Below, in pieces: positions 32,888 to 45,326 of a DNA stretch of 64,000 nucleotides. The notes under the pieces are model-generated. The model ran no database searches. It saw only the letters and a program-made list of their open reading frames with translations, and had not been told where the DNA came from. The DNA is from Oscarella lobularis. Its lineage: Eukaryota; Porifera; Homoscleromorpha; Homosclerophorida; Oscarellidae. Every line of letters starts with the position of its first letter. Position 1 is the stretch's first letter. A program made the position numbers and the translations under genes. The stretch covers positions 1 through 64,000 of the forward strand of contig NC_089187.1 in the NCBI RefSeq assembly GCF_947507565.1, written 5' to 3'.

Positions 32888-33470
32888 TACCGGAAGTGAG
32901 TCGTTTTTCGTGTAAAATTTGACCGGTACCAAGTGTTTGACCTCGTAGGGTTGTTTTACTGATAAAGTAGAGTAGATCTAGCGCGTTTATTTTGAAATCC
33001 GCGAGTTGAGATTTTTATGGAACCGTGAGCTATAGCCCATGGTTTTTGGTCAAAAACCTCATCTCTCAAAATTCTAAAATTTTCACGTCAAACGATATGC
33101 CTTTAGTATCTAGTTGATTATACCATCTCAAATTAGTCTACCGTACCAAATTTTGCTTTTTTGAAGGGGCGTGACTAATATTAATGTGTACCGGAAGGGG
33201 TCTTTTTTCGTGTGAAATTTGACCGATACTAAGTGTTTGACCTCGTAGAGTTGTTCTACTGATAAAATAGAGTAGATCTAGCGCGTTTATTTGGAAATCT
33301 GTGAGTTGAGATTTTTAGGCAACCGTGAACTATAGTCCATGGTTTTTGGTCATTTTGATGACCTCTCCGATTCCTAAGATTTCTTTATAAAACGATGGCT
33401 ATTGGTTGCCTGTTTGATCTCGCAGTACCAAATTGACCTCACACTTCAAATTTTGGCTAAAATTTGAATT
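32888..33470. repeat. Diverged tandem duplication, about 300-bp unit
   Basis: Two head-to-tail copies starting at 32888 (GTACCGGAAGTGAGTC) and 33187 (GTACCGGAAGGGGTC). The first about 170 bp of each match well by eye, sharing AAGTGTTTGACCTCGTAG, AGTAGATCTAGCGCGTTTAT and CCATGGTTTTTGGTCA. The later parts fade. Family unknown; no open frame or terminal repeats seen. Confidence 0.85.
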
Positions 33471-33669
33471 TTTTGTAGATGCCTATATGAAGACATGGAT
33501 CAATTCCCTCCTCCTCCACGGCGTTTCTTCAGCCAATTCAAAGTAAACAAGTCAATAGATTTGAGTGCACTGGTTTCTAATTTGATTTTAGTTCTCTCCT
33601 CTCCCCAACGGATCAACCAATCCGACGTTATTAGATGCAGAAAGAAGAAGAAGTAGACGAAGCCATCAC

Positions 33670-33823
33670 CCTGGGGACTTGGGTCAAAGTCTCCCTCCTT
33701 GTGGGCTGGAGGCTAATGCGCTCTCCCCTGGGGACTTGGGATAAAGTCTCGCTCCTTGAGGGCTGGAGGATAATGTGCTCTTCCCCTGTGGACTTGGGTT
33801 AAAGTTCACTGTGGGGACTGCAG
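33670..33823. repeat. 57-bp minisatellite, about 2.7 copies
   Basis: Units begin CCTGGGGACTTGGG at 33670 and 33727, and a partial third at about 33784 (CCCTGTGGACTTGGG). Each full unit ends in GCTGGAGG-TAATG-GCTCT. Confidence 0.88.
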
Positions 33824-34375
33824 TCTCAGTCTCACCGCTTGGCCTCCTAGGGGGGGTCAAGTGGCAGCGCAGGAGCGACGGCCCAGGGACAACCAAGGAA
33901 GGAGGAGGAGGAGGAGGAGAAAGAAGGGAGAGGACTTTTATATTTTAATTCTTACATCCGGGATATTTTGAATAAAATTTTGGCCATAGTTTTCCCTGCT
34001 TTTTATTGAAATGCACACGCGACCTAACTACGTACACCGCGCGCGCGTTGGCCCAGGGACTCTTGCATGTCCCTAGGCTCAAGTCCCTAAGCTAAAGTGC
34101 TTTTGTCTCCATACCTTGGAGATCAAAAGCTTGGCATGCATCTATCGCTAATTTCAGGCACTAAAAAAATTCAAAAAATGCGCGAAGCCGTTCTCTTCTT
34201 CTTCGTCATCGTTCTCGCTGGAAGTCTTCGGTTCACGCAAAAGCTAAACAACCACAGTCTATTTTTCAGAGGAGGCATGAACGCAATTGAGATCAATCTT
34301 AGAGAGCACAACATTAAATAAATTCAAGTTCATTTCTACCTGTCTTTATGTATGCACGATGCAGCACGAAACTAT

Positions 34376-37028
34376 CTATGTACGTGGCGGCGGAGGAGAA
34401 GCATTGTCATCATTAGTGCACTCCTCATTCATCCACTTCTTCATCTCCGCCGAATACTGAGCAAAAGCATTGCTCCAAGCAACGACCGGATCAACGCCTT
34501 TACAGACGAAGAATTAATACTCGTCATTCAAATTAATTTTTACCTGGGCAATCAAGATGATAAGGACCGGCTGCAGTGACTCCATCCGGACAGCATCCGT
34601 GCTCAGTCTCTAGACAAGAAACAATAGAAGTAGGAGCAACAGTCGTAGGTTGAATTGGAGTAGTAGGAGTCTCGGAGGAGATCATCTCAATAAAAGCGCT
34701 TTCACAGAACGGACCAACGAATCCCGTTCCACTACAATCGCACGTGACCGTGTCATAACCGCCAACGCATCGACCTCGATTTCTACACGGATTTACGTAG
34801 AGACACGGATCAGCGGCGCATTCGACAGCGATGCTCGCATTCGTCGATACGATGACGTCAAACGAAGCCGCGCAATCGTCCACGTAATCCGTATAATTGA
34901 CACGAATCCATTTGCGACAGGAGACGAATTCTTGATGATGATTATTCAAGAGCCAACAGCGCGCGCGAGACACTTGATCGCGCGTGAGATGCGTCATCGC
35001 TTGCCGATTGGTCGACGCCATCAAATTGGGACTTTGATTGAGACGCGTTGCTTGAGTGGCAATGCAGGGGGATCCACTCAAATCACTACTGCTCACATAT
35101 TGAGCGCTTGTATCCTCGCAAAAGTCGCCTACTCGATCGCGAATATAGGCGGAAAATGTATTGCTTTCGCGACACGGATTTTCGCAGGCGCGATAGCACA
35201 AGGGTTCACCTAATAAAAATTATTTAAATGTCCCCCTCCTCTCTCTCTAAGAAGTACATTTACTTACATTGAGCTGCTTCGTCAGAATTATCAAAACAAG
35301 ACGGAAAACCGTCGCAGTAGGCGGCAACGGGAATACACTGAGGATCATTTGGATTCAAACATTCAAACTGATCCGGATTACATAGCGTATTATCTAGAAA
35401 AATTAAATATTTATAAAATAAAACTACTATTATTTATATGTGTGNNNNNNNNNNNNNNNNNNNNNNNNNNNNNNNNNNNNNNNNNNNNNNNNNNNNNNNN
35501 NNNNNNNNNNNNNNNNNNNNNNNNNNNNNNNNNNNNNNNNNNNNNNNNNNNNNNNNNNNNNNNNNNNNNNNNNNNNNNNNNNNNNNNNNNNNNNNNNNNN
35601 NNNNNNNNNNNNNNNNNNNNNNNNNNNNNNNNNNNNNNNNNNNNAAAACTACTATTATTTATATGTGGTGGTAAATACCCGGAAATGTTTTGCAGATGAG
35701 AGTTTCAGTGACGCCGTGACTGGGATGCCAGAGTCCAAACACGTGACCAATTTCATGTTCAAGTACCGTCCAATTAGAATTAATTAATGCCGGATATGTG
35801 ACGATGGCAAGACCAACGCGCCATGACTCAGCGGTCTCATCAAAGGGAAAAAAAGCGTATCCATCAATTGTACTATGAACGAGAGATGGACTCAAATAGA
35901 AATAAGTCCTCTGAAACACTTCCGGTTCGACGACGATGACGTTGACGGAATTCGATTGGAGATAAGGACGAAATTTTTCAGTGAATTCATCCAAACTGAA
36001 GCAATTTTCCTTATTGAAACTGAAGAAGTATTCGGCTTGAGCCGAAGCATCCGACTCCAAATTATATATCCATACAAAATAATCGCCATCACGTGTAATA
36101 TTATAAACAAGGGGAACGACTCCTTGTTCTAAAACGACACGATCGACGGCATTCGACGGATTTTTCTCACTCACAAACGATTTCTCATCAACAAATCGAT
36201 AGAGTACGACTTCAATAATCCCCGTACGAGCAAAAGCGAAATAGAGAATCGTATCTCCGGCACGCATTTGAGTCCCGTATACTACATTTGACGTTTTTCC
36301 GTCGGCAAGCGGAGTCTCGTGAACTAGAATCGTATACGAATCGGGCGCGATTAAAAAACCGGATAAATGAAGAAAGATGCTGTGACTAGCGACAGGCGAT
36401 TCGCAATACGGATGTCGACTCGCCGAGTTTTGTCCCGCGGCGACGCGCGCGCTAGCTAACGAACTCAAATTACCCTCATTTCTTCTTCGTTGATAGGGTT
36501 CGACGACGAATTTCGAATCGATTTCGAGTCCCATCGCCGCGTACGATCGTTCGATTCGTCGAGCGGCGTCGATCACGTGCGACGCGTTGACAATTGAGCG
36601 TCCGAGTCCATCTGGAAGGATGTGCCACGTGACTCCTATTCGAATGGGAGACGATTTGTTCTGATAGAAGTCGCGTATTTCGGGATTATCGCATAGGCCG
36701 TCTACGGGGCAATGATTGCATTGACGCGGTAGAATGTCTGATGCGCTTTGCGATCGACGATCGCGATGACGATCGTCGAAATGATTGTCGTATTTGACGT
36801 TGCATTCGTGCTCTCTTGCGCTCTGCGCTCGAAAAATAAAAAAAGGATACGATACGCCCTTTTTTTTTTCTTTCTCACTTCGTAATCGATTCGATGCGTG
36901 GTCGTAAGAGCGGCCAATTCGTCTGGATTGAGTTCTGATAAGGTTTTAGCTGCGTCTGATGACGAATCGAGGCCTCGTGCAAGCAAGAAGGCGAAGAGCG
37001 CTACGACGTGTCGTCCGATCGGTGACAT
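34376..37028 (-). CDS. Secreted pappalysin-like (M43) metalloprotease with LDLa and EGF modules
   Basis: Secreted zinc endopeptidase of the metzincin clan. The start at 37028 gives the signal peptide [20 protein letters not shown]. The propeptide and N-lobe occupy 35659-36800. The zinc helix is [11 protein letters not shown] (three His, catalytic Glu), followed by PSHGVTE. After the intron containing the assembly gap comes an LDL-receptor class A module with [20 protein letters not shown] and DEAAQC. Then come [19 protein letters not shown] and the Met-turn region [20 protein letters not shown], as in pappalysins (NYMSYTDDNCTDNFTPNQV). An EGF domain follows ([12 protein letters not shown] and [14 protein letters not shown]), then a Thr/Pro linker, a papilin-like [12 protein letters not shown] motif and a short last exon ending at 34376. 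Substrate unknown. Confidence 0.87.
35445..35644. other. Assembly gap of 200 N inside a metalloprotease intron
   Basis: Exactly 200 N. About 22 bp before it (AAAACTACTATTATTTATATG, ending 35440) are repeated directly after it (from 35645). The exons either side join with usable splice sites, so no coding sequence need be missing. Confidence 0.97.
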
Positions 37029-37268
37029 TGCGACAGCTCGAATGACGCGACAAGAGACTCGCGACAAGTGACAGGAACGCGCGCGCGTGGCGTGCGTGAG
37101 TGCGCGCGCGCGCGCGCGCGTGGCGTGCGTGAGTGCGCGCGCGCGTTTCTCGAGGGCGGAACCGCGAAAAAATGTTGGGAGGGAAAGAGGAAAAGAAATT
37201 ACAACTATAATAATACTATTTTTCAAAATTACTAATTACCAGCTTCCATGTCATTGTCGTCGTCTTTC

Positions 37269-39246
37269 TTACACCTTTTTCTCGTCCTTTTTGAAATATT
37301 GCGAAAATTGCCAAAGTTGCGATTGACGACCGTCGCACGTTGCCACGACAATATTTCCCCCACTTTCGGCCGTTCCCCGATCGAGACACTGCCCCGACGC
37401 CGGATGATATAACGTCTTCGCCTAGAAAAATAAATAAACAAATTAAGAGAAGGAGAGAGAAAACGCCCACTGGAGTGTGTTCCCATTTCTGATTCCCTCC
37501 CAATCCGTGACATTCAAGCAATCTGACGACATCTCCAGGTCTCGCAACATCCAAACAAAATTCCTCGTGTCTCAACTCGAGTCTTTGCGTAAGAGAAAGC
37601 GCCTGATTGCCGCCTCCTCCATGACAATAAAAGAGTCCCATGACCTCCCCCTCTTCACGACCCAACGTATCCAAACACAAGGCACTATCAGGATTACGAA
37701 CTTCGCCCCACGCCAAAACATTCTCATCAGGAATAACCAATTCCGGATAAACGGTGTCGAGAAACCATTTGAATGATTTGCATTCGAGTTTCTCTTTCAA
37801 TGCAAGACGTTTGGAAATATCGCCAAAATCTTTTCCCTTTAAATCGGGTCGCGTTGCGTAGTAGAATTTCTTGTAGCTATCCATCCACACTTCGGCGACG
37901 CGCATTGAATTTTTCGAGAATGTTTTATCTATTCCATCTGGGAAAGTGTACGGATGACGTTTGCGGAAAACGTGACCGACACGTGAGCAAGGAACAATCT
38001 CAAGAATTCCACCACATTGCCAAATCTATAGAGAAAAATAAGTCGAATTGAATAAGGAATTTTCTAAACGTACTCGAAATGAAATTTCTAAATTCTCCCC
38101 ACCCCAAATATCCATCTCCTCATCATAGGCCCCAATCTCATAGAAATAATCTTTCTCAAGACCAAACAATCCACCAGCCATAGTAGGAGATCTAAAACAA
38201 AAAATATTTATATTCTATTTATTTATTTATTTATTTATATATTTCTTTACCTTATTGCATCCGTAGCGTCCGCTCTTCGTTGAATTTCATGCTGTGGTAT
38301 TGGCTTCCATTTAAAATGTAAACCCCAATTAAAACCGCCTCGTACGAGAGGCGATCCCGAATATCGAAAATTATCCGAATCAATAAGATCAATAACGGGA
38401 CATACGACAGTTTTTCGATTCAAATGAATGCGTTCAATAAGCGGTTCAAGCCAACCAACATTTGCCTCACAATGACTGTCGAGAAATATGAGAATTTTGC
38501 CTGTTGCTGCTTTGGCGCCTCCCATGCGCGCGCGAATAAGACCCTCGCGTTTGCTAGCGCGCGATACTTTAACCTTGGGAAGCGTTGCTACGTAATCGTC
38601 CATCTTTTGTTTGAGATCGTCTGCGCACGCGCGAGAGAGAAAATTCTCAAAGAGAAGAAATCGTACGAATTCGCTTTTCTTTTACTAACCATGAGTACTG
38701 AAATCGTCGTAGAGAACAATATCGGCGAGAAGATCGGGCGGACTTCGATCTAAAACCGAATGAACGGTTCGAAATAGAGTGGACCACGCTTCGTTGTGAA
38801 AAATGATGATAACGCTCGCCGTTGCCATTTCAAGTGGATACGTCTTACTTTGACATCTAAAAAATCATTTTTCTTCCATCGATTCTATTCGCGATTTTTT
38901 CCTTTTCTTCTTCTTACAGCGGATCTCGCGTATCTGGAATTGGACGATGTAAATGCGTTCGATCGCTTACGAGTTGATTGAATGCGTGTCGCGCGTAGCC
39001 CGCTTGCTTTTCCGCTTCGTCTTCGGGTCGCAATTGAACGGGGCCCTCGACTTTGCCTGTTCCCAGTTTGGACACGTGACGTTTTCCAGCCGGAGCTTCT
39101 TCTTTGGGGGCCCCACCGCCGCCTATTACGATTCCTATGCTGCCGCCGCTGCCACTTCTCGACGTACTGAAGTAAAAGACGACCGCGGAGAACCAGAATA
39201 TCGACGTTACGACGACGCTAAGGAAAACGCGTCTCGTGCTCGCCAT
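37269..39246 (-). CDS. GALNT: Polypeptide N-acetylgalactosaminyltransferase
   Basis: Golgi enzyme that starts mucin-type O-glycans by moving GalNAc from UDP-GalNAc to Ser/Thr. The start at 39246 gives [20 protein letters not shown] with a type II membrane anchor; another in-frame ATG is at 39270. The metal-binding DXH motif is in [20 protein letters not shown]. The Gal/GalNAc-T motif reads [20 protein letters not shown] then [20 protein letters not shown], and [15 protein letters not shown] follows. The C-terminal ricin-type lectin domain has [40 protein letters not shown] with GNQKW, and [21 protein letters not shown] lysine-rich end KKDEKKV closes it. About ten exons. The human orthologue group is not resolved. 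Confidence 0.94.
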
Positions 39247-39553
39247 CGCTAGCGCACGCGTTCCACGCAATCCCGGAGGACGGTATAATTTTGTGCGCCC
39301 AAATCAATTACACATTCATGTAGCTAAAAGCGTTGCTTGCCCGCCTAAAACCAAAACAACAATAAAGAGAGAGAGAGAGAGAGAGAAAAGAGAGAAAAAT
39401 GATTAGATCCCACCCCGGCAGTCCTAAGACGACGTAATTAATTTTTTCAATTTCCCAGTGTACACACGAAACGACAGCAGATAAACGTAAAAGGCGAGGT
39501 GAAGAATGCGTCAATGAATGAATTTGAGAGAGAAGAGGGCCCCTCCCCCCAAA
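39247..39553. other. Short intergenic region with (GA)n
   Basis: Holds a GA microsatellite (about 39365-39395) and AT-rich sequence between the GALNT start and the integrin stop codon. It likely contains the GALNT promoter and the integrin 3' UTR. No gene seen. Confidence 0.5.
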
Positions 39554-41818
39554 TCACATGATCGTTTCCGTATACTTCCGGGGACTCGCTGGCCCAGAAC
39601 TCCTCCCATCGACGTCATTCCCATAGCCGGAGCCACTTCCCACAGATCGCCTGGGCTCGCGATCAAACTTGGTGAGGACCACGCCCCCTTCTCCCCCACT
39701 ACTTGGCCTCCTAGCTCCGGGTTCTTCATCAAAAACTTTCATTCCACCGCCGCCGCGACTCGTTCTTCTCATTGGTTCTTCGTCCAATTCTTTCATGGGC
39801 GAAGGAAGACTCGTTCGACTGCGTCTCGGTTCGCTTGAGTATTCCTGACTGCTACGTTGTTGCGAGAGGCGCGGTTCTTCGTAGGATGGAGCCGAGTATC
39901 GTTTCTCCACTGATGATGATGATGATGTGGCAACTGGGGGAGGGGGCGGAGTCAGCTCACTTGTCTCGTCACGTGGACCCTGTTTCTTTGCTATCATTCC
40001 GCCTTCGCTGAGATCGTACGTCTTTTTCATTTTGAAGAAACCGCACTAGAAAAAAATAAATACATAATTGATTGATTAATTAATTAGAATTGAGCTGACC
40101 GAGTAAAGAACGAAAATGATGACGGTCAAGACGAGAAGCGAGCCAATTACGCTGACAATAATGTACCAAATTTGAACGCACTCTTGCGTCTGAATTGTAA
40201 ATTGAATATTCGTCTTGACTTTTGCCGAAACGGGATCTTGAGCCGGAAAATAATCCGCTCCAATTTTTGCTGTTCCTTGTGACGTCAGCGACACGGCAGA
40301 AGAAATCAAATCCCTTTCGGTGGAAGAAACAAACTAGAAATAAAATCCCGTGATTTATGTATTAATGTATTTCTTAAATTATTACTGATGTAAGTCGTTC
40401 CAGTGTAGCATTGCCCTTGACACTTATAGAAAGAACGCCAAATTGAACCAAGTCGACGTTGATGGCACAATCCACTTTGGCACATCTCACACTCAATGAT
40501 GAACAGCCTTCATCATTAATTATCTGTTCAAATAAATAAATAAATAAATACGGTAAATATCTATTTATCTAATTTTAATTCAATACCCCTTGGTTGTCTG
40601 GAAATATGATGTCACATTTTCCATTTCCAGGCTATAATTTGATTAGCGTCATCATTATCATTTGATATCAATATATTCTTACAGAAATATCCGTTTCTAT
40701 GTTTTCTATGAGCTTGACTTCATTTCTGACGTCATAGTAAGGAAACCAGAAGCTGGCTACAACGCGAGGAATCATTGTTTCATTTTGGTTGCGAACCTAA
40801 ATGTTCATTAATTAATTTATTTATTTAATTATTTAATTTAATTAATATTTATCTGACAGAATAACGATGAGCAATTTCGACGACATTATCAGTGGGTTCT
40901 CCCGCAAAAATCCTTCCCAATAAAGCCGGTTGAATAATCACTTCCGGTCTGGGACCAACGTCTGCTGGCTGCGGAGGGATTTTATCGCTCACCTGACTCA
41001 AACTACACAGCAGGATAATGATTCGTTTAATTGAATTAATTAATTAATTAATTGAATTATCTTTACCCAGTCATGAAAAGTTCCGCTATGGCTACGACTT
41101 TGATTTTGTCGTGAATTACATTGTCCAAGGAACGTCCCTCAAAGTCTCCATCCTCACTAATCAGTAATTAATTAAATACCAATTTAATTAATTAAATTAA
41201 TCAATTAATTAAATTAATTAATTGCCTCGTAGCATTGAGTTGGATCGTAATTGTGCTTTCATTTCCAAAAAGAAGTTGGTCTCTTTTCTGCTGAAACGAA
41301 ATCCTCACCGTTTCCTAGGAAGTCACGTGACATACATTCTTGCTACAGTGAGGGGGGCGCGTGTACCTTCGTGAAAGGAAGAAGCGGATTCCCAATGTCG
41401 CACCGAGCGCCTCGAGTAATCGAAGAACAACCAAGTAACTAATTTAATTAATTAATTAATTAATTAATTAATATTTTTATTTATCATTAATTGTCTCACT
41501 GGAGAATTTGACGTGGATAGAGTCGAATTGATATAGACGAAGCTATCACGCTTCTCTGGAAATTGAATGACTAATTGAGTTTGAAATGAAGGGTCGCTGA
41601 AATTATTTTCCACTTCAACAACAATTTCAATTAGAGAGTTTGATCCAGCAATAATTTCATTCGGTAATCTTCGAGAAAAAATAGGATTAGGGTTAAGAAA
41701 TAGGAAATAGGAAATCTTAATACGTTATAAATCTCGGTTGTAGATCCGGTGTGCATTTGCCATCGCGAGAAGCCGGGCAATTGCGCGCTATTCTCACCTA
41801 AAAAAGATATAAAAAACG

Positions 41819-41863
<45 letters not shown>

Positions 41864-43970
41864 CGTGTTTACCAAAACTTCAGCTGAATTCGAGACATCC
41901 CTGTCTATAATTGGATACAAATCTGGCAAGCTATTGGGACTGGCTGGATCTGAAGTCGGACGACTGTTTGTAAATGCGAGAAGATTTGCTTCAATTGTAT
42001 TTGAAAATGAAGAGCTCTTGTCCCGGATATTCTCCTAAAAAATCAATCAAGTAATTCGTTAATTAATTAATTAATTAGTTTAATATTTTTTGTATAGTAC
42101 CTTTAGGTATACAACCAAATCTTGGCACATTACCATGGAAGGACGCAATGAAATTTGATTTGTGAAACTTGGTTTTGGATCTGCTTGCTTGTCATCTGGA
42201 TCGATTGTCAAAAGACGATTTTCAAGATTTTTGCTGTTGTCCAACGTCAAAGTGTACTTCAATTCTAAAATCTTCATTAATGAATTAATTAATTAATTAA
42301 TTAATTAAGAAACCTAATGTTGAAATCGGATCAGCATCGGGACGGTTTTCGTACCAAATACAAAAATTCAATTGAAAGCTTTCAAAAAAACATAATGAAA
42401 TCAATAGATAAATATCACGTGAGATCATATACCAAGTGGTTCTCATTCCTTGAAAGAGTTGGCACATGCCTCCCGGGGAAACGTCTTCAATGAGACTAAT
42501 TGATGACGTGTTTGTGCTAATTGACGTGTGAACTGCAACAACAGGTCGAGACCTATTAATATTATTTATTTAATTAAAATCAATAGAAGAAATAATTATT
42601 AGGGATTAGCCCTGCCTGAAGAGAATCGCGTTGTTCGATTTATAGGCGCCAACAACAAAATCTGAAAAAGAACTATAATTAAATTAAAGTAAGTTAATTT
42701 AATTATACGAACCCGGATATTTGTTCTGATCAACGTCTTCTCCCTTGCTCAAAGCAAAGCCAAATGGCATCATCATCACTCCGGGAATCTCTTGGCTTTC
42801 AATTCTCTAATTTAAGTAATTAATTAAATTTTATTTAATTAATGATTTCAGTACTACCTGATAGGATTTCCTGAGTCCTTGACTATATCCGTTGAAGATG
42901 TAGACGACTCCATTTCCTTCAAAGGGAGCACTCACAGCAACATCTATTATTTATTTATTTAATCAATTGATTAATTAATTATTATTATTAATTTTTTCAC
43001 CATCAAATCCATCCAAATTGACGTCATTCAACGTGCTCATAGCCAATCCAAATAATCCATTTGCACTCATTCCATCGATTATATAATTGTCACCCAGACT
43101 ATCAAATCCATTCTAGGGGGGGAGGGGGAGGGGAAGAGATACATACAACGTAGCTAAACTACAATATTATTAATATTATTGCTTCTTACTCCAGCAGCAT
43201 TGAGTTTATAAACGTAAATTCGTCCAACGTTCGGTTGATTCAAAGTCCCGTAATAGGGAGCAGAAACGACGATGTCGGAGAGTCTAATTAATATTAATTA
43301 CTTTCTCTTTTCTTATTTCTTCTTCTTCTTCTTCTTCTTACCCAGATCCATCCAAATCGGCTGCTACTATGGCGTATCCAAACATAGCCCCAAACTAAAA
43401 ATTAAATAGACTACATACATAATTATTAATCAATTTAATTGATTTACTTGAGTTCCAGTTGGAGGTTTGGGAACCAAGGGAACCTTGACAAGAATGTTTA
43501 CAGTGGGCGATGTCCCCTGGCGTTCAAACATGAGAACCTATTGAATTAGTTATTTTTAATTAAACTAAATAATTAACAATACATTATTAATTAATTAATG
43601 TGTACTGTACCTCTCCCAGATAATCGTTTTTCTTTGGAGCGCCCGCCACAAAACGATTTAGAGTTGAAAATTTTCCAACAGCAACACTGAATCCTAATTA
43701 GTCATTAATTAATTAATTAATTAATTAAATCAATCAATCAATAATTAAAATTATTTATACCGAGATAATTTGTGATTAATCCATCCGCTCGATTTTCGTC
43801 ATAGTTTACGGGATTTGGTGTGAATTTTTCCGTCGAAATTTGTCCCCAATCAGAATAGAACACATCACCTAAAAGAGAATATAAAGATTATGACGTCGTC
43901 ATCATCAAATCTCTTCTACCTGTTGCTCTCACAGCACCGGGACTTCCAAAAGCCAAAAACTCCCCATCCT

Positions 43971-44003
<33 letters not shown>

Positions 44004-45137
44004 AATCAATTAAAAATTAAATAATTAAATAATCTAATCACACCTTGTCAATATCAACGTCCAATCCAAAACCACAACTTGCAAAATCATTTGGTCTGGA
44101 AGCAGCTACAATCAATCAAAATAAATCAATAATACATGATGATATAGCTATTGTATTTGTCTGACCAAGTGTACGACATGGTGCAATGCCATAGGGCGGA
44201 GCATTGGCCAATTCTGTTACATCCTCCGGATATCCAACGCAGCGTCCAATGGCATAAAAGCTTGACAATGGCCTTTGACCCGTGTTCGTTTCAACGATAA
44301 CTGACCAATTCTGCTGATAACGCGGAGCACAAATCTATTTATTAAACAAATAAGGGGAGAGTAGAGTCACGTGACCGACTAACTGACCACTGTGCGTCCA
44401 GCCACACTTTTCACAATCTGACCAAATAATTGCGTCGTAGTATTTGCCCTAAATTGAGGAGGATTCACTGAGAAAAAGGAAAGAGTGACTAGGATCATCA
44501 CTACTAAAAAAGAGTCTATTGTACTCACAGTTACTGGGTCTGCATGTAGGACTATCATCGATGTCACACTGAAACACACCCCCTGGTTCATTTTGATCAA
44601 ATGTCGTATTGGCTTTTGGCGCGCCAACAATAAAGCTAGAATCACGTGACTAATTAAACAACGCATGCGTAAAACAAGCCAGAGCCAGAGGGGCGCGGCT
44701 GCGCGCGCGCGCGATGGAGTAAGGTATCGTTTCCGGGTTAATGACGTCACGGACAACCGCATTCCAAGAGGGCAGTGGGCGGGGCCCCTCCCCACTCCCC
44801 ACTTTCCGTCGCGAACGACATGGAAATGGAAGTTCGCGAGAACCAGATACGACGTCATCGACATTTTTACGACGATTCGAATCGTGTTCGTCGCACGTGC
44901 GCGCGAGCGAACGATTTCTAGTTCGTTCTATGTGCTTATGTGGGCTTCGCGCGCTCACCTCGTTCCTTGTTTTGCCTTTCGTATGGCGACTGACGCACCG
45001 AATGCGATATTCGTTCCTTGGCCGCTCCCGGAGTCGTACGATTTGAGAAGAGGAACGGTCAAATCGACGTTGAACGGTTCGACGAGATGAAGCTGAAGCG
45101 ATGCGACAAGAAAAAGTAGACGAACGACGACGTACAT
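39554..45137 (-). CDS. Integrin alpha subunit with a long cytoplasmic tail
   Basis: Cell-adhesion receptor subunit that pairs with an integrin beta. The start at 45137 gives [20 protein letters not shown], a signal peptide, then FNVDLTVPLLKSYDSGSG, the first blade of the propeller. FG-GAP repeats run through 42,900-44,500, with calcium loops such as ADLDGSG (about 43340). The thigh and calf regions follow leftwards. The membrane helix is IWYIIVSVIGSLLVLTVIIF (about 40120-40180), followed over a splice by the conserved CGFFKMKK. The tail is about 165 residues, far beyond the usual 20-60, and carries repeated (D/S)-E-P-RR blocks and a C-terminal ETIM. About 30 exons with introns of 45-120 bp rich in TTAATTAA. 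No I-domain was seen. Confidence 0.92.
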
Positions 45138-45326
45138 CGAAAGATTGCGACAGACGACGTGACGAGGGAGAAAATTCGACGAAATAAAGAAGCCAAGCAC
45201 CCGTATACGAAAACGCCTTCGAGCCCCGGACGTTACGTCAGTGTATCCGGCATTTCATTCATTCAATTCAATAGCATTATACAGAGAAGAAAAAAAACCG
45301 TGACTTAGACAGAAAAAAATGTGTTT

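Larger units (their letters stand above)
32577..34375. other. About 1.8 kb with repeats and no recognised gene
   Basis: Holds a diverged tandem duplication (32888-33470) and a 57-bp minisatellite (33670-33823). Between them, at about 33495-33660, lies MDQFPPPPRRFFSQF followed by a spliceable exon reading FSPLPNGSTNPTLLDAERRR, which might be a small exon or chance. Open frames at 32682-32915 and 34097-34321 have no recognisable domain. GCGCGC runs and an AT-rich tail lie before the metalloprotease stop codon. No gene call is supported. Confidence 0.5.

Noticed and set aside
34097-34321. 74-residue open frame with a hydrophobic stretch
   Set aside because: No start context, homology or splice partner supports it.
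35349-35787. Open frames running through the 200-N gap
   Set aside because: They are artefacts of unknown bases.
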